In this document: piece by piece, positions 25,301 to 32,640 of the stretch
How the letters are laid out: each line of letters starts with the position of its first letter
How positions within the stretch are numbered: the stretch's first letter is position 1
From: Deltaproteobacteria bacterium Ga0077550
GTDB taxonomy: Bacteria; Myxococcota_A; Polyangia; Nannocystales; Nannocystaceae
NCBI GenBank assembly: GCA_001464385.1
Contig: LNFB01000106.1
Location: forward strand, 1-52,980
Length of the DNA: 52,980 nucleotides
Direction of reading: 5' to 3'
Notes under the pieces: generated by a model
Databases searched by the model: none
What the model saw: only the letters and a program-made list of their open reading frames with translations
Told to the model about the DNA's origin: nothing
Translations under genes and position numbers: made by a program

Positions 25301-26123
25301 GCAGGCCGCTGGCGTCGTTCGCCCCGATCGATCCGGTGACGCTGGTCGCACCGCCGAGCAGCATCCGCAGCTCGCCGTAGAGGATGCCCGCCTGGGTCGA
25401 GTCGCTGCCCGGGAACGTGTTCAACTCGGTGTGGCCGTTCTGGCCCAGGCGCCACTCGTGGCGATGATCGTAGCGCTCGTCGGCGTGGCTCTGCGGCTCG
25501 GACAACGTGAAGGTGATGTGGTCGTGGGGGTTGATGAGGCCGGGCGAGATGACGCCCTCGGCACAGTCGACCACCGTCGCGCCGACTGCGGCCGGATCGT
25601 CGGCGCAGTCGCAGCCCGCACAGAGGATCCGGCCGTTGGCGTCGCTGCCGTCGACCAAGACCGTGCCGGCCTCGTAGACGCGGGCACCCGCGAGCACCAC
25701 GCCGCGCAGCAGCAGGGTCGAGCTGCCCGGCGTGACGCCACAGACCGCGCCGTCCGGCGCCGCCGGGATGACGTTGTCGCACTCGATGAGCTCGCCGGGA
25801 TCGACCGGGCCGCCGGTGTCGGTGCCACCGTCGCTGCTGCTGCTCCCGTCGTCGCTGCTGCTGCTCCCGCTCGAGCCGCCGCTGCTCGAGCCCGAGCTGC
25901 CCGAGGACTCGGCGGTCGTGTCGGGGCTCGTGGTCGGCCCGGCCGACGTGTCCGGATCGACGGACGTCGAGCCCGTCGTGTCCGCGCCGGTGCTCGTCGG
26001 CGAGGACGTCATGCCGCCGGAGCTCGACGAGTCCGCCGACGACGTCGCGGTGGAATCGTCGCCGCAGGCCGACGTCGAGACGGTGAACAACAACAGGTGG
26101 GCAACGGTCGCGCGGCGTCTCAA
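22311..26123 (-). CDS. Multidomain amidohydrolase lipoprotein with TSP3, Calx-beta-like and lamin-tail modules
   Basis: A 1,270-aa predicted surface enzyme. A TTG start gives RRRATVAHLLLFTVSTSAC, a lipoprotein signal, then ~90 residues of Ser/Thr/Gly/Asp linker. Residues ~100-560 are a metal-dependent amidohydrolase: HxH-type motif LINPHDHITF, later VIHGIGLLAEHVQLM, AVALGTDWTASGSMNVLREL and LIRPGHIADLAIFDG. Next come Ca-binding thrombospondin type 3 repeats (DVDGDGIADDDDSCPTVFNP, ADGDGLGDSCDRCP, DADTVLDFDDNCPDDANADQ, AEGDGLGDLCDVCPNSPNP). An OB/DUF5689-like domain, Calx-beta-like strands and a C-terminal lamin-tail domain (DLRIVEVFYDHGGEDTNLEW) follow. It probably hydrolyses an amide or cyclic substrate outside the cell. 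A consensus TTGACA promoter precedes it. Confidence 0.85.
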   Translation of the reverse strand: MRRRATVAHLLLFTVSTSACGDDSTATSSADSSSSGGMTSSPTSTGADTTGSTSVDPDTSAGPTTSPDTTAESSGSSGSSSGGSSGSSSSDDGSSSSDGGTDTGGPVDPGELIECDNVIPAAPDGAVCGVTPGSSTLLLRGVVLAGARVYEAGTVLVDGSDANGRILCAGCDCADDPAAVGATVVDCAEGVISPGLINPHDHITFTLSEPQSHADERYDHRHEWRLGQNGHTELNTFPGSDSTQAGILYGELRMLLGGATSVTGSIGANDASGLLRNLDAAAMTEGLTGVDVNYRTFPLGDSGGETVLAGCNYPSVDGTFNLNDDVYLPHIAEGVNVRANNEFLCMSGAPGGAELIAPNTSVIHGIGLLAEHVQLMAGERAELVWSPRSNIDLYGVTADVPTFRNLGVAVALGTDWTASGSMNVLRELKCADQLDRDHYGDIIPDRDLWLMATYWAALSQGADDQIGLIRPGHIADLAIFDGSVHPQYRAVIDAGVEDVALVLRGGQPLYGNASIVEALVDPADLGGCETLVTCEIDKRVCAQLDSGLSIAGIQGAVSAQSYDLFFCDDPIGEPSCDPARPMEFPAAPDVDDVDGDGIADDDDSCPTVFNPVRELDGGVQADADGDGLGDSCDRCPLENGEGCTLPNLYDRDADTVLDFDDNCPDDANADQADAEGDGLGDLCDVCPNSPNPGGGACPASIYEIKDGTVPLGSAIVLDNVLVTAAAPAAGFFVQVHPDDADYVGPEFSGLYVYHAGDGFSPQPGDRVDIGGNVADFFGQIELVATSDAVVQSSGNDDVPPTVTTVDAIIEGGVDQEALEGVVVTIAELEISDVSPPGGPGDNMALNEYEATGGLRINDFFYVLSPAPTLGQVYPYLSGVARWANDYTKLEPRGPQDIPSTLLAFGPALTYLAEGSVGVVPTPTLQITMSNVVQDDTLVDLTYDSPATLVGPAQITVFAGEQTADVPLDGVASGFGGVTASFDGTDLDVVVRVYDDAEQRTPILSPDPLQLAIGASGPMTVTLDIPAPAGGQNVDLSLAPGGLASVPASVLVPAGALSVDFDVTSIAGSGSETLTADIGGTFDTASIEIVDIPVFDDLRIVEVFYDHGGEDTNLEWVKIYNGTPGTVDLSDYTLAWGGVDFTYGTLALAGSLASGECFLVGGPNGTVASGFPGAASFDQAIDLNPDVQNSGATADGVALFDVAPGLINAGTIPVHAVIYGGANTSGLPDEDGPAGDVDVADAPSDSSLRMAENSTWAINPDPTPLQCLPLP

Positions 26124-26131
26124 GGTGCCGC

Positions 26132-26161
26132 ATGAGACGGCGGGGCGCGGCGCAGTGTCAA
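26132..26161 (-). promoter_or_regulatory. Promoter of the amidohydrolase lipoprotein
   Basis: On the minus strand a perfect TTGACA (26161-26156), an 18-nt spacer and TCTCAT (26137-26132) lie 8 nt before the TTG start. It is the only consensus -35 I noticed in the window. Transcription would begin almost at the TTG, so either a rare leaderless TTG or a different translation start is used. Confidence 0.5.
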
Positions 26162-26296
26162 GCGTGGAAACCGTCGCCGACCGGCGTCACGTCACGTCGT
26201 CGGTCCCTCGGCACGCGGCTGTGAACACGCCGTCACGGGGCGTCGACGCGCGCCACGATCCCGCGCGAAACAGCGTCTGCGGCGCCGAGACGCGGT

Positions 26297-27019
26297 TCAC
26301 ACCGTGCGACCGAGGGGCCGCATCCGCGCCGCGATGCCGCGGGCCGCCGCCGCGCGCAGCGACGCGATCGCGGCCGCCGGCGCGAGCGTCGGGTGCCGGA
26401 ACACGCCACTGCCCGCGACGATGTTGTCGGCCCCATCACACGCGACGGGCTCGGCGTTGGCATCCGTGATCCCACCATCGATCTGGACGATGGTCGCGAG
26501 GCCGAGCACGTCGATGCGCTCGCGCAGCGCCCGGAGCTTGGGCCGGATCTCGGGGATGAACGACTGCCCGCCGAAGCCCGGGTTGACCGACATCACCAGC
26601 ACCACGTCGCACAGCGAGAGCACGGCCTCGATCGACACCAGCGGCGTGTGGGGGTTGAGGCTGACGCCCGCGAGCACGCGGCGCCCCGCGTGGTGACGCA
26701 GCCCGCGGATCTGCTCGAGGTTGCGGTGCAGGTGCCGACACGCCTCGACGTGCACGGTGATCACGTCGGCCCCCGCGGCGGCGAAGGACTCGACGTAGCG
26801 CTCGGGCTCCTCGATCATCAGATGACAATCCAGCGGCTTCGCCGTGTGCGGCCGAAGAGCCGCGACGACCTGCGGCCCGATGGTCAGGTTCGGCACGAAG
26901 CGGCCGTCCATGACGTCGACGTGGATCCAGTCGGCACCGCCCTCGTCGATCATGCGGACCTGCTCCCCGAGGCGGGCGAAGTCGGCGCTGAGGATCGAGG
27001 GGGCGATGATCGGGTCCAC
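26297..27019 (-). CDS. rpe: Ribulose-phosphate 3-epimerase
   Basis: A 240-aa TIM-barrel epimerase that interconverts ribulose 5-phosphate and xylulose 5-phosphate in the pentose phosphate pathway. It has the family opening IIAPSILSADFARLGEQV, metal ligands in WIHVDVMDGRFVPN (His33, Asp35), CHLMIEEP (His66), MSVNPGFGGQSFIPEI and VQIDGGI with the second catalytic Asp. The phosphate-binding GADNIVAGSGVF is present. The GTG at 27019 is used as start (VDPIIAPSIL). The C-terminal ~20 residues are Ala/Arg-rich and beyond the usual end. TACACC lies 6 nt before the GTG. Confidence 0.96.
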   Translation of the reverse strand: MDPIIAPSILSADFARLGEQVRMIDEGGADWIHVDVMDGRFVPNLTIGPQVVAALRPHTAKPLDCHLMIEEPERYVESFAAAGADVITVHVEACRHLHRNLEQIRGLRHHAGRRVLAGVSLNPHTPLVSIEAVLSLCDVVLVMSVNPGFGGQSFIPEIRPKLRALRERIDVLGLATIVQIDGGITDANAEPVACDGADNIVAGSGVFRHPTLAPAAAIASLRAAAARGIAARMRPLGRTV

Positions 27020-27151
27020 GGGCGAGGTGTATCAGGTCGCGCGGGTGTGATCCCAGCCCACGTGCGCGACGATCATGCGCCCATCGTCGAGCCCCGCGTG
27101 TGGTGAGCGATACCGGACGTTCAGACGGCATGGCGGACGCGCGCCCGATCC

Positions 27152-27179
27152 TTGTCGGCGTGCGCGCCGGGGGTATGCT
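27152..27179 (+). promoter_or_regulatory. Promoter of the NHL-type lipoprotein
   Basis: TTGTCG (27152-27157), a 16-nt spacer and TATGCT (27174-27179) end 7 nt before the ATG at 27187, with no Shine-Dalgarno. The predicted first base is at or beside the A of ATG, making this the clearest leaderless candidate. Confidence 0.55.
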
Positions 27180-27186
27180 CGAATCC

Positions 27187-28536
27187 ATGCGCCATCGCAC
27201 GCTCTTCCTCGCTGCGCTCGCCCCCGCGCTCGCCTGCGGCGGCGGCGACGAGCGCCCGTCCGACTCGGCCTCGGGCTCGGCATCGCTGACGGGGATCAAC
27301 GTCGACACCTCGGCGGGATCGATCAGCGACACCAGCGACGACGACGACATCCAGCAGTTCGACGTGGGTGGCACCGATCTCGCGGGCAACGGCGGTGACT
27401 GCGGCGGGCCCATGGGCATGGGCGGCAGCAACGACTACAGCATCATCTGGATCGCCAACTCGCCCGAGGGCACGGTGTCGAAGATCGACACGAAGACGGG
27501 CGTCGAGCTCGGCCGCTACTACACCGGCCCGACCCAGGGCCTCGACGATCCCTCGCGCACCTCGGTCAACCTGCAGGGCGACGTCGCGGTGGCCAACCGG
27601 GCCGGCGGCCTGACCAAGTTCGCGTCCCGCGACGAGCGGTGCGTCGACGCCAACGCCAACGGCACGATCGAGACCTCGACCGGCCCGGGCAACGTGCTGC
27701 CGTTCGGCAGCGACGAGTGCATGCTCTGGCACATCGCCCTGCCCTACCCCGAGAACGACAACACGCAGGGTCCGCGCCCGACGGCGTGGGACTCGGGCGG
27801 CTCGGACGATCCCTGCGCGTTCACGGACGATCGCGTGTGGAACGGCTGGTGGGAGCGACAGGCGAACACCGCCTACTTCCGCCGCTTCGACGGGGCCACC
27901 GGCGCCCAGCTCGACGAGGTCGTCGTGCCGGGCTGGGATGTCACCGGCAGCAAGACCTACGGCCCGTACGGCGGCGCCACCGACGGCGAGGGCAACCTGT
28001 GGGTCACCGGGCTCGCCGGGCCGTTGGTACGGATCGACGGCGACGACCTCGGCGTGCAGAAGTGGGAGGTCCCGGCCGACGCGTACCCCTACGGCATGAC
28101 GGTCGACGCCGACGGGCACCCGTGGAGCGCGGGCTTGAACGGCGAGATCCTGCACTTCGATCCGGTCACCGCACAGTTCGACATCTACCCGGTGATGGGG
28201 CCCCTCGGGCAACAGACGCTGCGCGGGCTCATGATCGATCGCAACGGCACGGCCTGGGCGGCGGCCAACTCGCCGTGCGCCCTCGTGCAGTTCGACACCA
28301 ACAACCGGACGGTCGTGAACCCCAACATCGCGCTGCCGGGTTGCGGCACGCCGGTCGGGGTGAGCATCGACGTCGACGGCTTCGTCTGGGTCCCCGATCA
28401 GGGCGCGAACCTGGCGTACAAGGTCGATCCGGGCAACTACAGCACCACGACGACGCCCGGCCTCGTGCAGCCGTACACGTACTCCGACATGACCGGCGCG
28501 GGGCTCGGCCTGGTCACCAATCCGCCGGCCGGCTGA
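27187..28536 (+). CDS. NHL/virginiamycin-lyase-like beta-propeller lipoprotein
   Basis: A 449-aa predicted lipoprotein. MRHRTLFLAALAPALACGGG is a short signal with lipobox ALAC, followed by a Ser/Asp/Thr-rich linker. Propeller blades appear from ~75: IIWIANSPEGTVSKIDTKTG, YGGATDGEGNLWVTGLAGPL, PYGMTVDADGHPWSAGLNGE, LRGLMIDRNGTAWAAANSPC and GVSIDVDGFVWVPDQGANLA. The repeated (D.DG..W) pattern matches NHL or virginiamycin B lyase-like propellers, but no lyase site can be assigned. There is a charged Ca-like stretch CVDANANGTIE at ~155. It sits on its own promoter with downstream spacer 28537-28701, where I see no gene. Confidence 0.85.
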   Translation: MRHRTLFLAALAPALACGGGDERPSDSASGSASLTGINVDTSAGSISDTSDDDDIQQFDVGGTDLAGNGGDCGGPMGMGGSNDYSIIWIANSPEGTVSKIDTKTGVELGRYYTGPTQGLDDPSRTSVNLQGDVAVANRAGGLTKFASRDERCVDANANGTIETSTGPGNVLPFGSDECMLWHIALPYPENDNTQGPRPTAWDSGGSDDPCAFTDDRVWNGWWERQANTAYFRRFDGATGAQLDEVVVPGWDVTGSKTYGPYGGATDGEGNLWVTGLAGPLVRIDGDDLGVQKWEVPADAYPYGMTVDADGHPWSAGLNGEILHFDPVTAQFDIYPVMGPLGQQTLRGLMIDRNGTAWAAANSPCALVQFDTNNRTVVNPNIALPGCGTPVGVSIDVDGFVWVPDQGANLAYKVDPGNYSTTTTPGLVQPYTYSDMTGAGLGLVTNPPAG

Positions 28537-28686
28537 CGCCGACCTGCGCTCCCACGGACGCGGGACGCGGGACGCGGGCGGGGAAGCCCTCGGTGCCGCG
28601 CGCGCCTATTGGTTCGGTGCTCCGGGAGGCGCTCCGGCGGCCCCGGCGCTCGCGTCGAGAACGTGGCTGGCCGTCGAAAACGCGGC

Positions 28687-28692
28687 TAGTCT
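28687..28692 (+). promoter_or_regulatory. -10-like TAGTCT of the Cys-rich lipoprotein
   Basis: TAGTCT lies 9 nt before the GTG start at 28702, with no Shine-Dalgarno. It supports the GTG as a near-leaderless start. Confidence 0.45.
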
Positions 28693-28701
28693 CCGCAGCG
28701 C

Positions 28702-29637
28702 GTGCGCGCTTCAACTTTTCCTAATCCCACGTTGGTCCTGCTGCTCTGCGTCACCGTTGGGTGCGGCTCGGTCGATTCCGGCGACGATGGCTTCACTGCG
28801 ACCTCGCCGGCCACGTCGACGGGCTCGAGCAGTGGCACCAGCGCGACGACCGATCCGGATCCCACGACGACCTCGCCCGATCCCGACTCGAGCGGCGGCG
28901 ACTCGGCGTGCGAGGGCGAGATCATCGATGCCCCGGTCGCCCCCGAGGGATGGCAGGGTCCGTTCACGATGTACGGCTTCGCCGGCAACATCGGCACGCC
29001 GCCCGACTGCGGCGACGGGACCGTCGCGTCGTCCGTCGGCCTCTTCAACACCGACACGACCACCTGCGCGTGCGAATGCAGCGCGCCGCCCGAGGATCTG
29101 TGCGCGGTGTCGATGTTCTCGAACTGCGAGGGCGCCGGGCTCGGCTTCTACGAGGGTGGTTGCATGCCGTTCGAGACGCCGGTGCCGTCGTTCGAGGCCA
29201 CCGCGGCGCCGCTGGGCGCGTGCCCGTCGGTGCCGGCGCCGGTCGTGCCCCCGCTCGCGCCGTCGGTGTGGAGCTGCGCGATCCCGGAGGATGGTTGCTC
29301 GGCCGCGCCGCCCAACGAGGGCGTGTGCGTGTTCGCCGAGGGCACCGCGGGCACCTGCCCCGCCGGCTTCGAGAACGGCCCGGTCGCCGGCAACCGCGTG
29401 AGCTGCGACGGCGCGTGCCAGAACTGCACGACGCCGGAGTACTGCTCGATGGGCATCGAGTTCGAGCTGCACGACACCGCCGACTGCTCGACGCTGCCGG
29501 CCCAGACGGTGAGCCCGCTCGAGTGCCCGACGGGCCCCTACGACGCGGTGCGTGCCGTGCCCAAGCCGCTGACGTGCCTGCCCGAGGTCGAGCTGACGCG
29601 CACGCCGCTGGTCGTCTCGATCTGCTGCGCGCCGTGA
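28702..29637 (+). CDS. Cys-rich lipoprotein, unknown function
   Basis: A 311-aa protein starting at GTG: RASTFPNPTLVLLLCVTVGC is a signal with lipobox VTVGC. A Thr/Ser/Asp/Pro-rich linker (ATSPATSTGSSSGTSATTDP) leads to a globular part with about 20 cysteines, e.g. TTTCACECSAPPEDLC, CSNCEGAG-type pairs and CDGACQNCTTPEYC. The Cys density implies disulfide-stabilised, envelope-exposed structure. A final VVSICCAP ends in a Cys pair. No family recognised. Start choice rests on the -10 position; no internal ATG gives a good signal. Confidence 0.8.
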   Translation: MRASTFPNPTLVLLLCVTVGCGSVDSGDDGFTATSPATSTGSSSGTSATTDPDPTTTSPDPDSSGGDSACEGEIIDAPVAPEGWQGPFTMYGFAGNIGTPPDCGDGTVASSVGLFNTDTTTCACECSAPPEDLCAVSMFSNCEGAGLGFYEGGCMPFETPVPSFEATAAPLGACPSVPAPVVPPLAPSVWSCAIPEDGCSAAPPNEGVCVFAEGTAGTCPAGFENGPVAGNRVSCDGACQNCTTPEYCSMGIEFELHDTADCSTLPAQTVSPLECPTGPYDAVRAVPKPLTCLPEVELTRTPLVVSICCAP

Positions 29638-29659
29638 CGCGGCCGTCGCGAGCTCGAGC

Positions 29660-30028
29660 TCAGTCCCAGTCCCAGTCGTGCGCACGGTCGTCGTCCTCGG
29701 CGGCCGTGCGCTCGTGCGTCAGCGTCAGGTGCAGCAGGAACGCGCCGAGGACATACGCGAGGCCGACGCCGACGGCGACGAGGAGCCCGACGGGCGTCCG
29801 CACCGCGCGGAAGACCCCTTGCCCGGGCGCCCCGACGATCGCGTGGAACGAGCCGACGCCGAAGCTCGCGGTCGCGACGGCCCACAGCGCATGCACGACG
29901 ATCTGCTCCCACGTCGCGTAGGCGCCGAGGTCCGGGCGCAGGCCGGCGAGCACGCCGACCAGCAAGAGCAGCAGCAGCACCGCGACCAGCAGCAGCCACA
30001 GGCCCCGACGGCGGCCGGGCTCAGCCAT
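29660..30028 (-). CDS. Small membrane protein, about three helices
   Basis: A 122-aa protein with hydrophobic segments GLWLLLVAVLLLLLLVGVLA, IVVHALWAVATASFGVGSF and TPVGLLVAVGVGLAYVLGAF, flanked by Arg-rich ends and an acidic C-terminus (EDDDRAHDWDWD). Positive residues at the start suggest the N-terminus is cytoplasmic. It overlaps the end of the propeller lipoprotein gene upstream by 8 nt, so they are translationally linked. No family recognised. Confidence 0.75.
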   Translation of the reverse strand: MAEPGRRRGLWLLLVAVLLLLLLVGVLAGLRPDLGAYATWEQIVVHALWAVATASFGVGSFHAIVGAPGQGVFRAVRTPVGLLVAVGVGLAYVLGAFLLHLTLTHERTAAEDDDRAHDWDWD

Positions 30029-31490
30029 GGTCCTTCACCAGCACGACGTTGGGCGCACGGCGCCACGTCGCGGGATCGTCGGCGACGACCGGCGGCGCAT
30101 CGTCGGTGAGATCGATCGCGCTTCGCACCGGCGAGCTCTCGCAGGGATCGCCGCCGCCGAGCTCGACCCACAGCACGCGGCCGTAGCCCGCGGCGTCGTC
30201 GAACGGCTCGGGCGGGCCGGCGCCGATCGCCAGGCCCGTGCCCGCGCGATCGAGGCCGAGCGCGTACGGGTGCACGTCGCTGCCGTCGGTGCCGGTCCAC
30301 CACGGCTCGAGGTCGTCGAGCTCGTTGCAGATCTCGGCCCCGGTCTCGCCGTCGCGCACGACGTGGATGCCGCGGCCGTCGGTGCGACCGGTCGCCATCA
30401 GCCAGCGCGCCCCGACGTCGCTCGGCAGCGGCACGATCTCGCGGACCTCCCAGAGCTCGCCGGGAATCTCGCCAGCCGTGCCGAGCTGCTTGCAGGCGCC
30501 GTCGAAGCGCCAGAGCCGGCCCGGCTCGAACGTCGCGATCGGCGTGTTCTCGGCCAGCAGAAACCCGCCCAGGCCATCGGGCGCGAGGTAGCGGACGCGC
30601 TTGTCGGGGAACGGCGTGTCGGCGACGCAGCCGTCGAGGGCCGCCGCGGCATCGGCGACGCTGCCCTCGCCCACCGCCGAGACGTCGAGCACCGCGGCGC
30701 CCTCGTCCCCGTCGCACGCGACCGCGATGTGGTCGTCGTCGATCGCGACGATGCTCCACGCGCCGAGGCACGACCCCATGCCGAGGCTCGCCAGGGATCG
30801 CCGGCCGACGTCGCCAGTGGCCGGATCGACGACGAGGATCTCGCCGGGGTTCGTCCACTCGGTCTCGAGGGCGAACAGATCGTTGGCGAACACCGCGACG
30901 AGCTGCCGGCCGCTCGCGTGGCCGAGCATGAAGATCGCCTCCTCGGCGGCAGCGTCGATCGAACGCACCGGCTCGAGGTACGCGGCGCCGTCGAAGTAGC
31001 TCGCGATCGGCACCGTCGCGCCGACGGGCTGCGCGGCGAGGAACGCGTGGGGGAACACCAGCAGCGAGCCGTGGTCGCGCGCGGGGAAGTGCCCGACGCT
31101 GATCGTGAGCCCGACGTCGTCGAGGACCATGCCGTAGGGCTCGTCGAGGAAGTCGCCCGAGTTGTCGCCCATGGGGTTGGGCTTCAGATCGAGATCGATC
31201 GCGCCGCGGTAGACCGGCCCGGCGCCGCGCGGCGCGTAGACCTCGACGCGATCGTCGAACGCCTGGGCGACGACCACCAGGGTGCACGACTCGCCGACCG
31301 GGCAGCCCAGCGGCCCCTCGGTCGGTAGGCTCGAGGTGTCGCCGCCCGTGCCGGTGCCCGACGTGTCGGCGGCCGCGGTGGTCTCGGCGAGGCTGCCCTC
31401 GTCGGCGTCGTCGCTGGCACACGCGGAGGCCAGCAGCGCGAGCGAGAGCGAGGGCAAGAGCGAGTGCGTGGTCGGGATCGTGCGTCGCAT
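30021..31490 (-). CDS. Propeller-like lipoprotein, unknown function
   Basis: A 489-aa predicted lipoprotein: MRRTIPTTHSLLPSLSLALLASAC with lipobox ASAC, then an Asp/Thr/Ser/Gly-rich linker. The body has repeated strand-rich units with acidic turns (VVVAQAFDDRVEVYAP, LLVFPHAFLAAQ, GEILVVDPATGDVG, SIVAIDDDHIAVACDGDEGA, FLLAENTPIATFEPG). That is compatible with a beta-propeller such as the choice-of-anchor or SMP-30-like type. A Cys pair, CVADTPFPDKRV and later CNELDDLEPWW, may be oxidised. It starts 3 bp after the stop of the MYXO-CTERM gene and overlaps the small membrane protein downstream. Confidence 0.75.
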   Translation of the reverse strand: MRRTIPTTHSLLPSLSLALLASACASDDADEGSLAETTAAADTSGTGTGGDTSSLPTEGPLGCPVGESCTLVVVAQAFDDRVEVYAPRGAGPVYRGAIDLDLKPNPMGDNSGDFLDEPYGMVLDDVGLTISVGHFPARDHGSLLVFPHAFLAAQPVGATVPIASYFDGAAYLEPVRSIDAAAEEAIFMLGHASGRQLVAVFANDLFALETEWTNPGEILVVDPATGDVGRRSLASLGMGSCLGAWSIVAIDDDHIAVACDGDEGAAVLDVSAVGEGSVADAAAALDGCVADTPFPDKRVRYLAPDGLGGFLLAENTPIATFEPGRLWRFDGACKQLGTAGEIPGELWEVREIVPLPSDVGARWLMATGRTDGRGIHVVRDGETGAEICNELDDLEPWWTGTDGSDVHPYALGLDRAGTGLAIGAGPPEPFDDAAGYGRVLWVELGGGDPCESSPVRSAIDLTDDAPPVVADDPATWRRAPNVVLVKDHG

Positions 31491-31493
31491 GGG

Positions 31494-32549
31494 TCAGTGA
31501 TCTCGGGCGCGCCGACGCGGGCGGCACGGCGCCGCGAGGAGCAGCAGGACGAGCCACGCCGGCGCACCGGGCCGCGGCGCGACGGCACAGCCACCGTCGT
31601 CGCCGCCGCCATCGTCCCCGGACCCCGGGTCGGGGTTCGGCGCCACCGCCAGCACGGTGGGCGAGTACGCGGTGTACGAGCGGCCGTCGGTGTCGGTCAC
31701 GGTCGCGCGCAGCTTGATGGTCTTGCCGCCGGCCGCATCGGGCGCGACGAACTCGAGGGCGAGGGGCCCGCTGTCGATGGGCGCGTCGACGAGCGCGAAC
31801 TCCCAGCTCGGGATCAGGGTGCCGACGACCTCGCCCCACTCGACGCTCACCACCGAACCGGCGCTGACGTCGACGCAGCCCGGTACGGTGTACGGCGTGC
31901 CCGCGGTGATCTGGGCCTCGTCGCGCTGGAGGATGATCGACGGACCCGCGGCGTCGGCCTCGGCGGTGCTCGCGATCACCTTCACGAACCCGGCCCGCGG
32001 GCTCCAGAGGTTGCGCACGGGCTCCCAGGTGAAGCCGTAGATCTGGTACGTGCCGGGGGCCACGCCGCTGACGTCCCAGTCGACGCCCATCGCCGCCTGC
32101 GCGTCGGAGATCGGCACGCGCGCGTCGTCGGGCGTGATGCGGACCCAGTCGTCGGCGCCGAAGCGCGAGGTATCCTCGAGGATGTCCTCGGGATCGATGT
32201 CGGCCTCGACGACCTCGGGATCGACCAACGACGAGCGGACGATGTCGGCGTGCGTGATCCACGTCGGCAGCACGTCGCCGGCGTCCTGCTTGCGGAAGGC
32301 GAAGAACTGGTGCGTGCGGCTGTCGTCGACCTCGTCGGCGGTGCGGACCTCGGGCACGTCCTCTTCGGGCACCGTGTAGTCGAAGTGCACGGTCGGCGTC
32401 GCGGAGCGATCGACGATCGTCGCGCACGCGGCCGCGGACCAGTTGACCGGGATCCGCGGCTTCGCGCCGTTGGCGGCGGACGCGCTGCGCTCGCCGGCCA
32501 CGGCGACGACGAAGGCCAGGGCGATCGCGGCACGACCGAGGCGGCGCAT
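31494..32549 (-). CDS. MYXO-CTERM-like surface protein
   Basis: A 351-aa exported protein. The ATG at 32549 begins RRLGRAAIALAFVVAVAG, a signal peptide, with the likely cleavage at SASA. The mature part (~30-315) is acidic and has strand-rich blocks (TYQIYGFTWEPVRNLWSP, KTIKLRATVTDTDGRSYTAY). The last 32 residues match a MYXO-CTERM-type sorting tail: a Gly/Asp-rich linker, a single Cys (GCAVAPRPG), a hydrophobic stretch (APAWLVLLLLAAPC) and a terminal Arg cluster (RPRRRARDH). In that scheme the Cys is processed by a myxosortase-like system and the protein anchored at the surface. It leads a three-gene operon; TACGGT lies 7 nt before the ATG. Confidence 0.8.
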   Translation of the reverse strand: MRRLGRAAIALAFVVAVAGERSASAANGAKPRIPVNWSAAACATIVDRSATPTVHFDYTVPEEDVPEVRTADEVDDSRTHQFFAFRKQDAGDVLPTWITHADIVRSSLVDPEVVEADIDPEDILEDTSRFGADDWVRITPDDARVPISDAQAAMGVDWDVSGVAPGTYQIYGFTWEPVRNLWSPRAGFVKVIASTAEADAAGPSIILQRDEAQITAGTPYTVPGCVDVSAGSVVSVEWGEVVGTLIPSWEFALVDAPIDSGPLALEFVAPDAAGGKTIKLRATVTDTDGRSYTAYSPTVLAVAPNPDPGSGDDGGGDDGGCAVAPRPGAPAWLVLLLLAAPCRPRRRARDH

Positions 32550-32556
32550 GACCAGC

Positions 32557-32562
32557 ACCGTA
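32557..32562 (-). promoter_or_regulatory. -10-like TACGGT of the MYXO-CTERM operon
   Basis: On the minus strand TACGGT ends 7 nt before the ATG at 32549, with gctggtc between and no ribosome site. A leaderless mRNA is predicted. A -35 match is not evident. Confidence 0.45.
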
Positions 32563-32626
32563 CCACGGCCGCAGGTGGTCCCCGTCGTCGGGCGGGGACC
32601 GGGCGGACGATCCGCGCATGACCGGG

Positions 32627-32632
32627 TAAGCT
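32627..32632 (+). promoter_or_regulatory. -10-like TAAGCT of the cytochrome operon
   Basis: TAAGCT ends 8 nt before the ATG at 32641, followed by C-rich cccccgcg rather than a Shine-Dalgarno. The mRNA should be near-leaderless. Confidence 0.5.
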
Positions 32633-32640
32633 CCCCCGCG

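Noticed and set aside
20844..26135. A long open frame on the plus strand opposite the CoA-transferase and amidohydrolase genes.
   Set aside because: It is Arg/Ala/Val/His-rich, has no recognisable domain, and lies antisense to clear genes; it is a product of high GC at codon position three.
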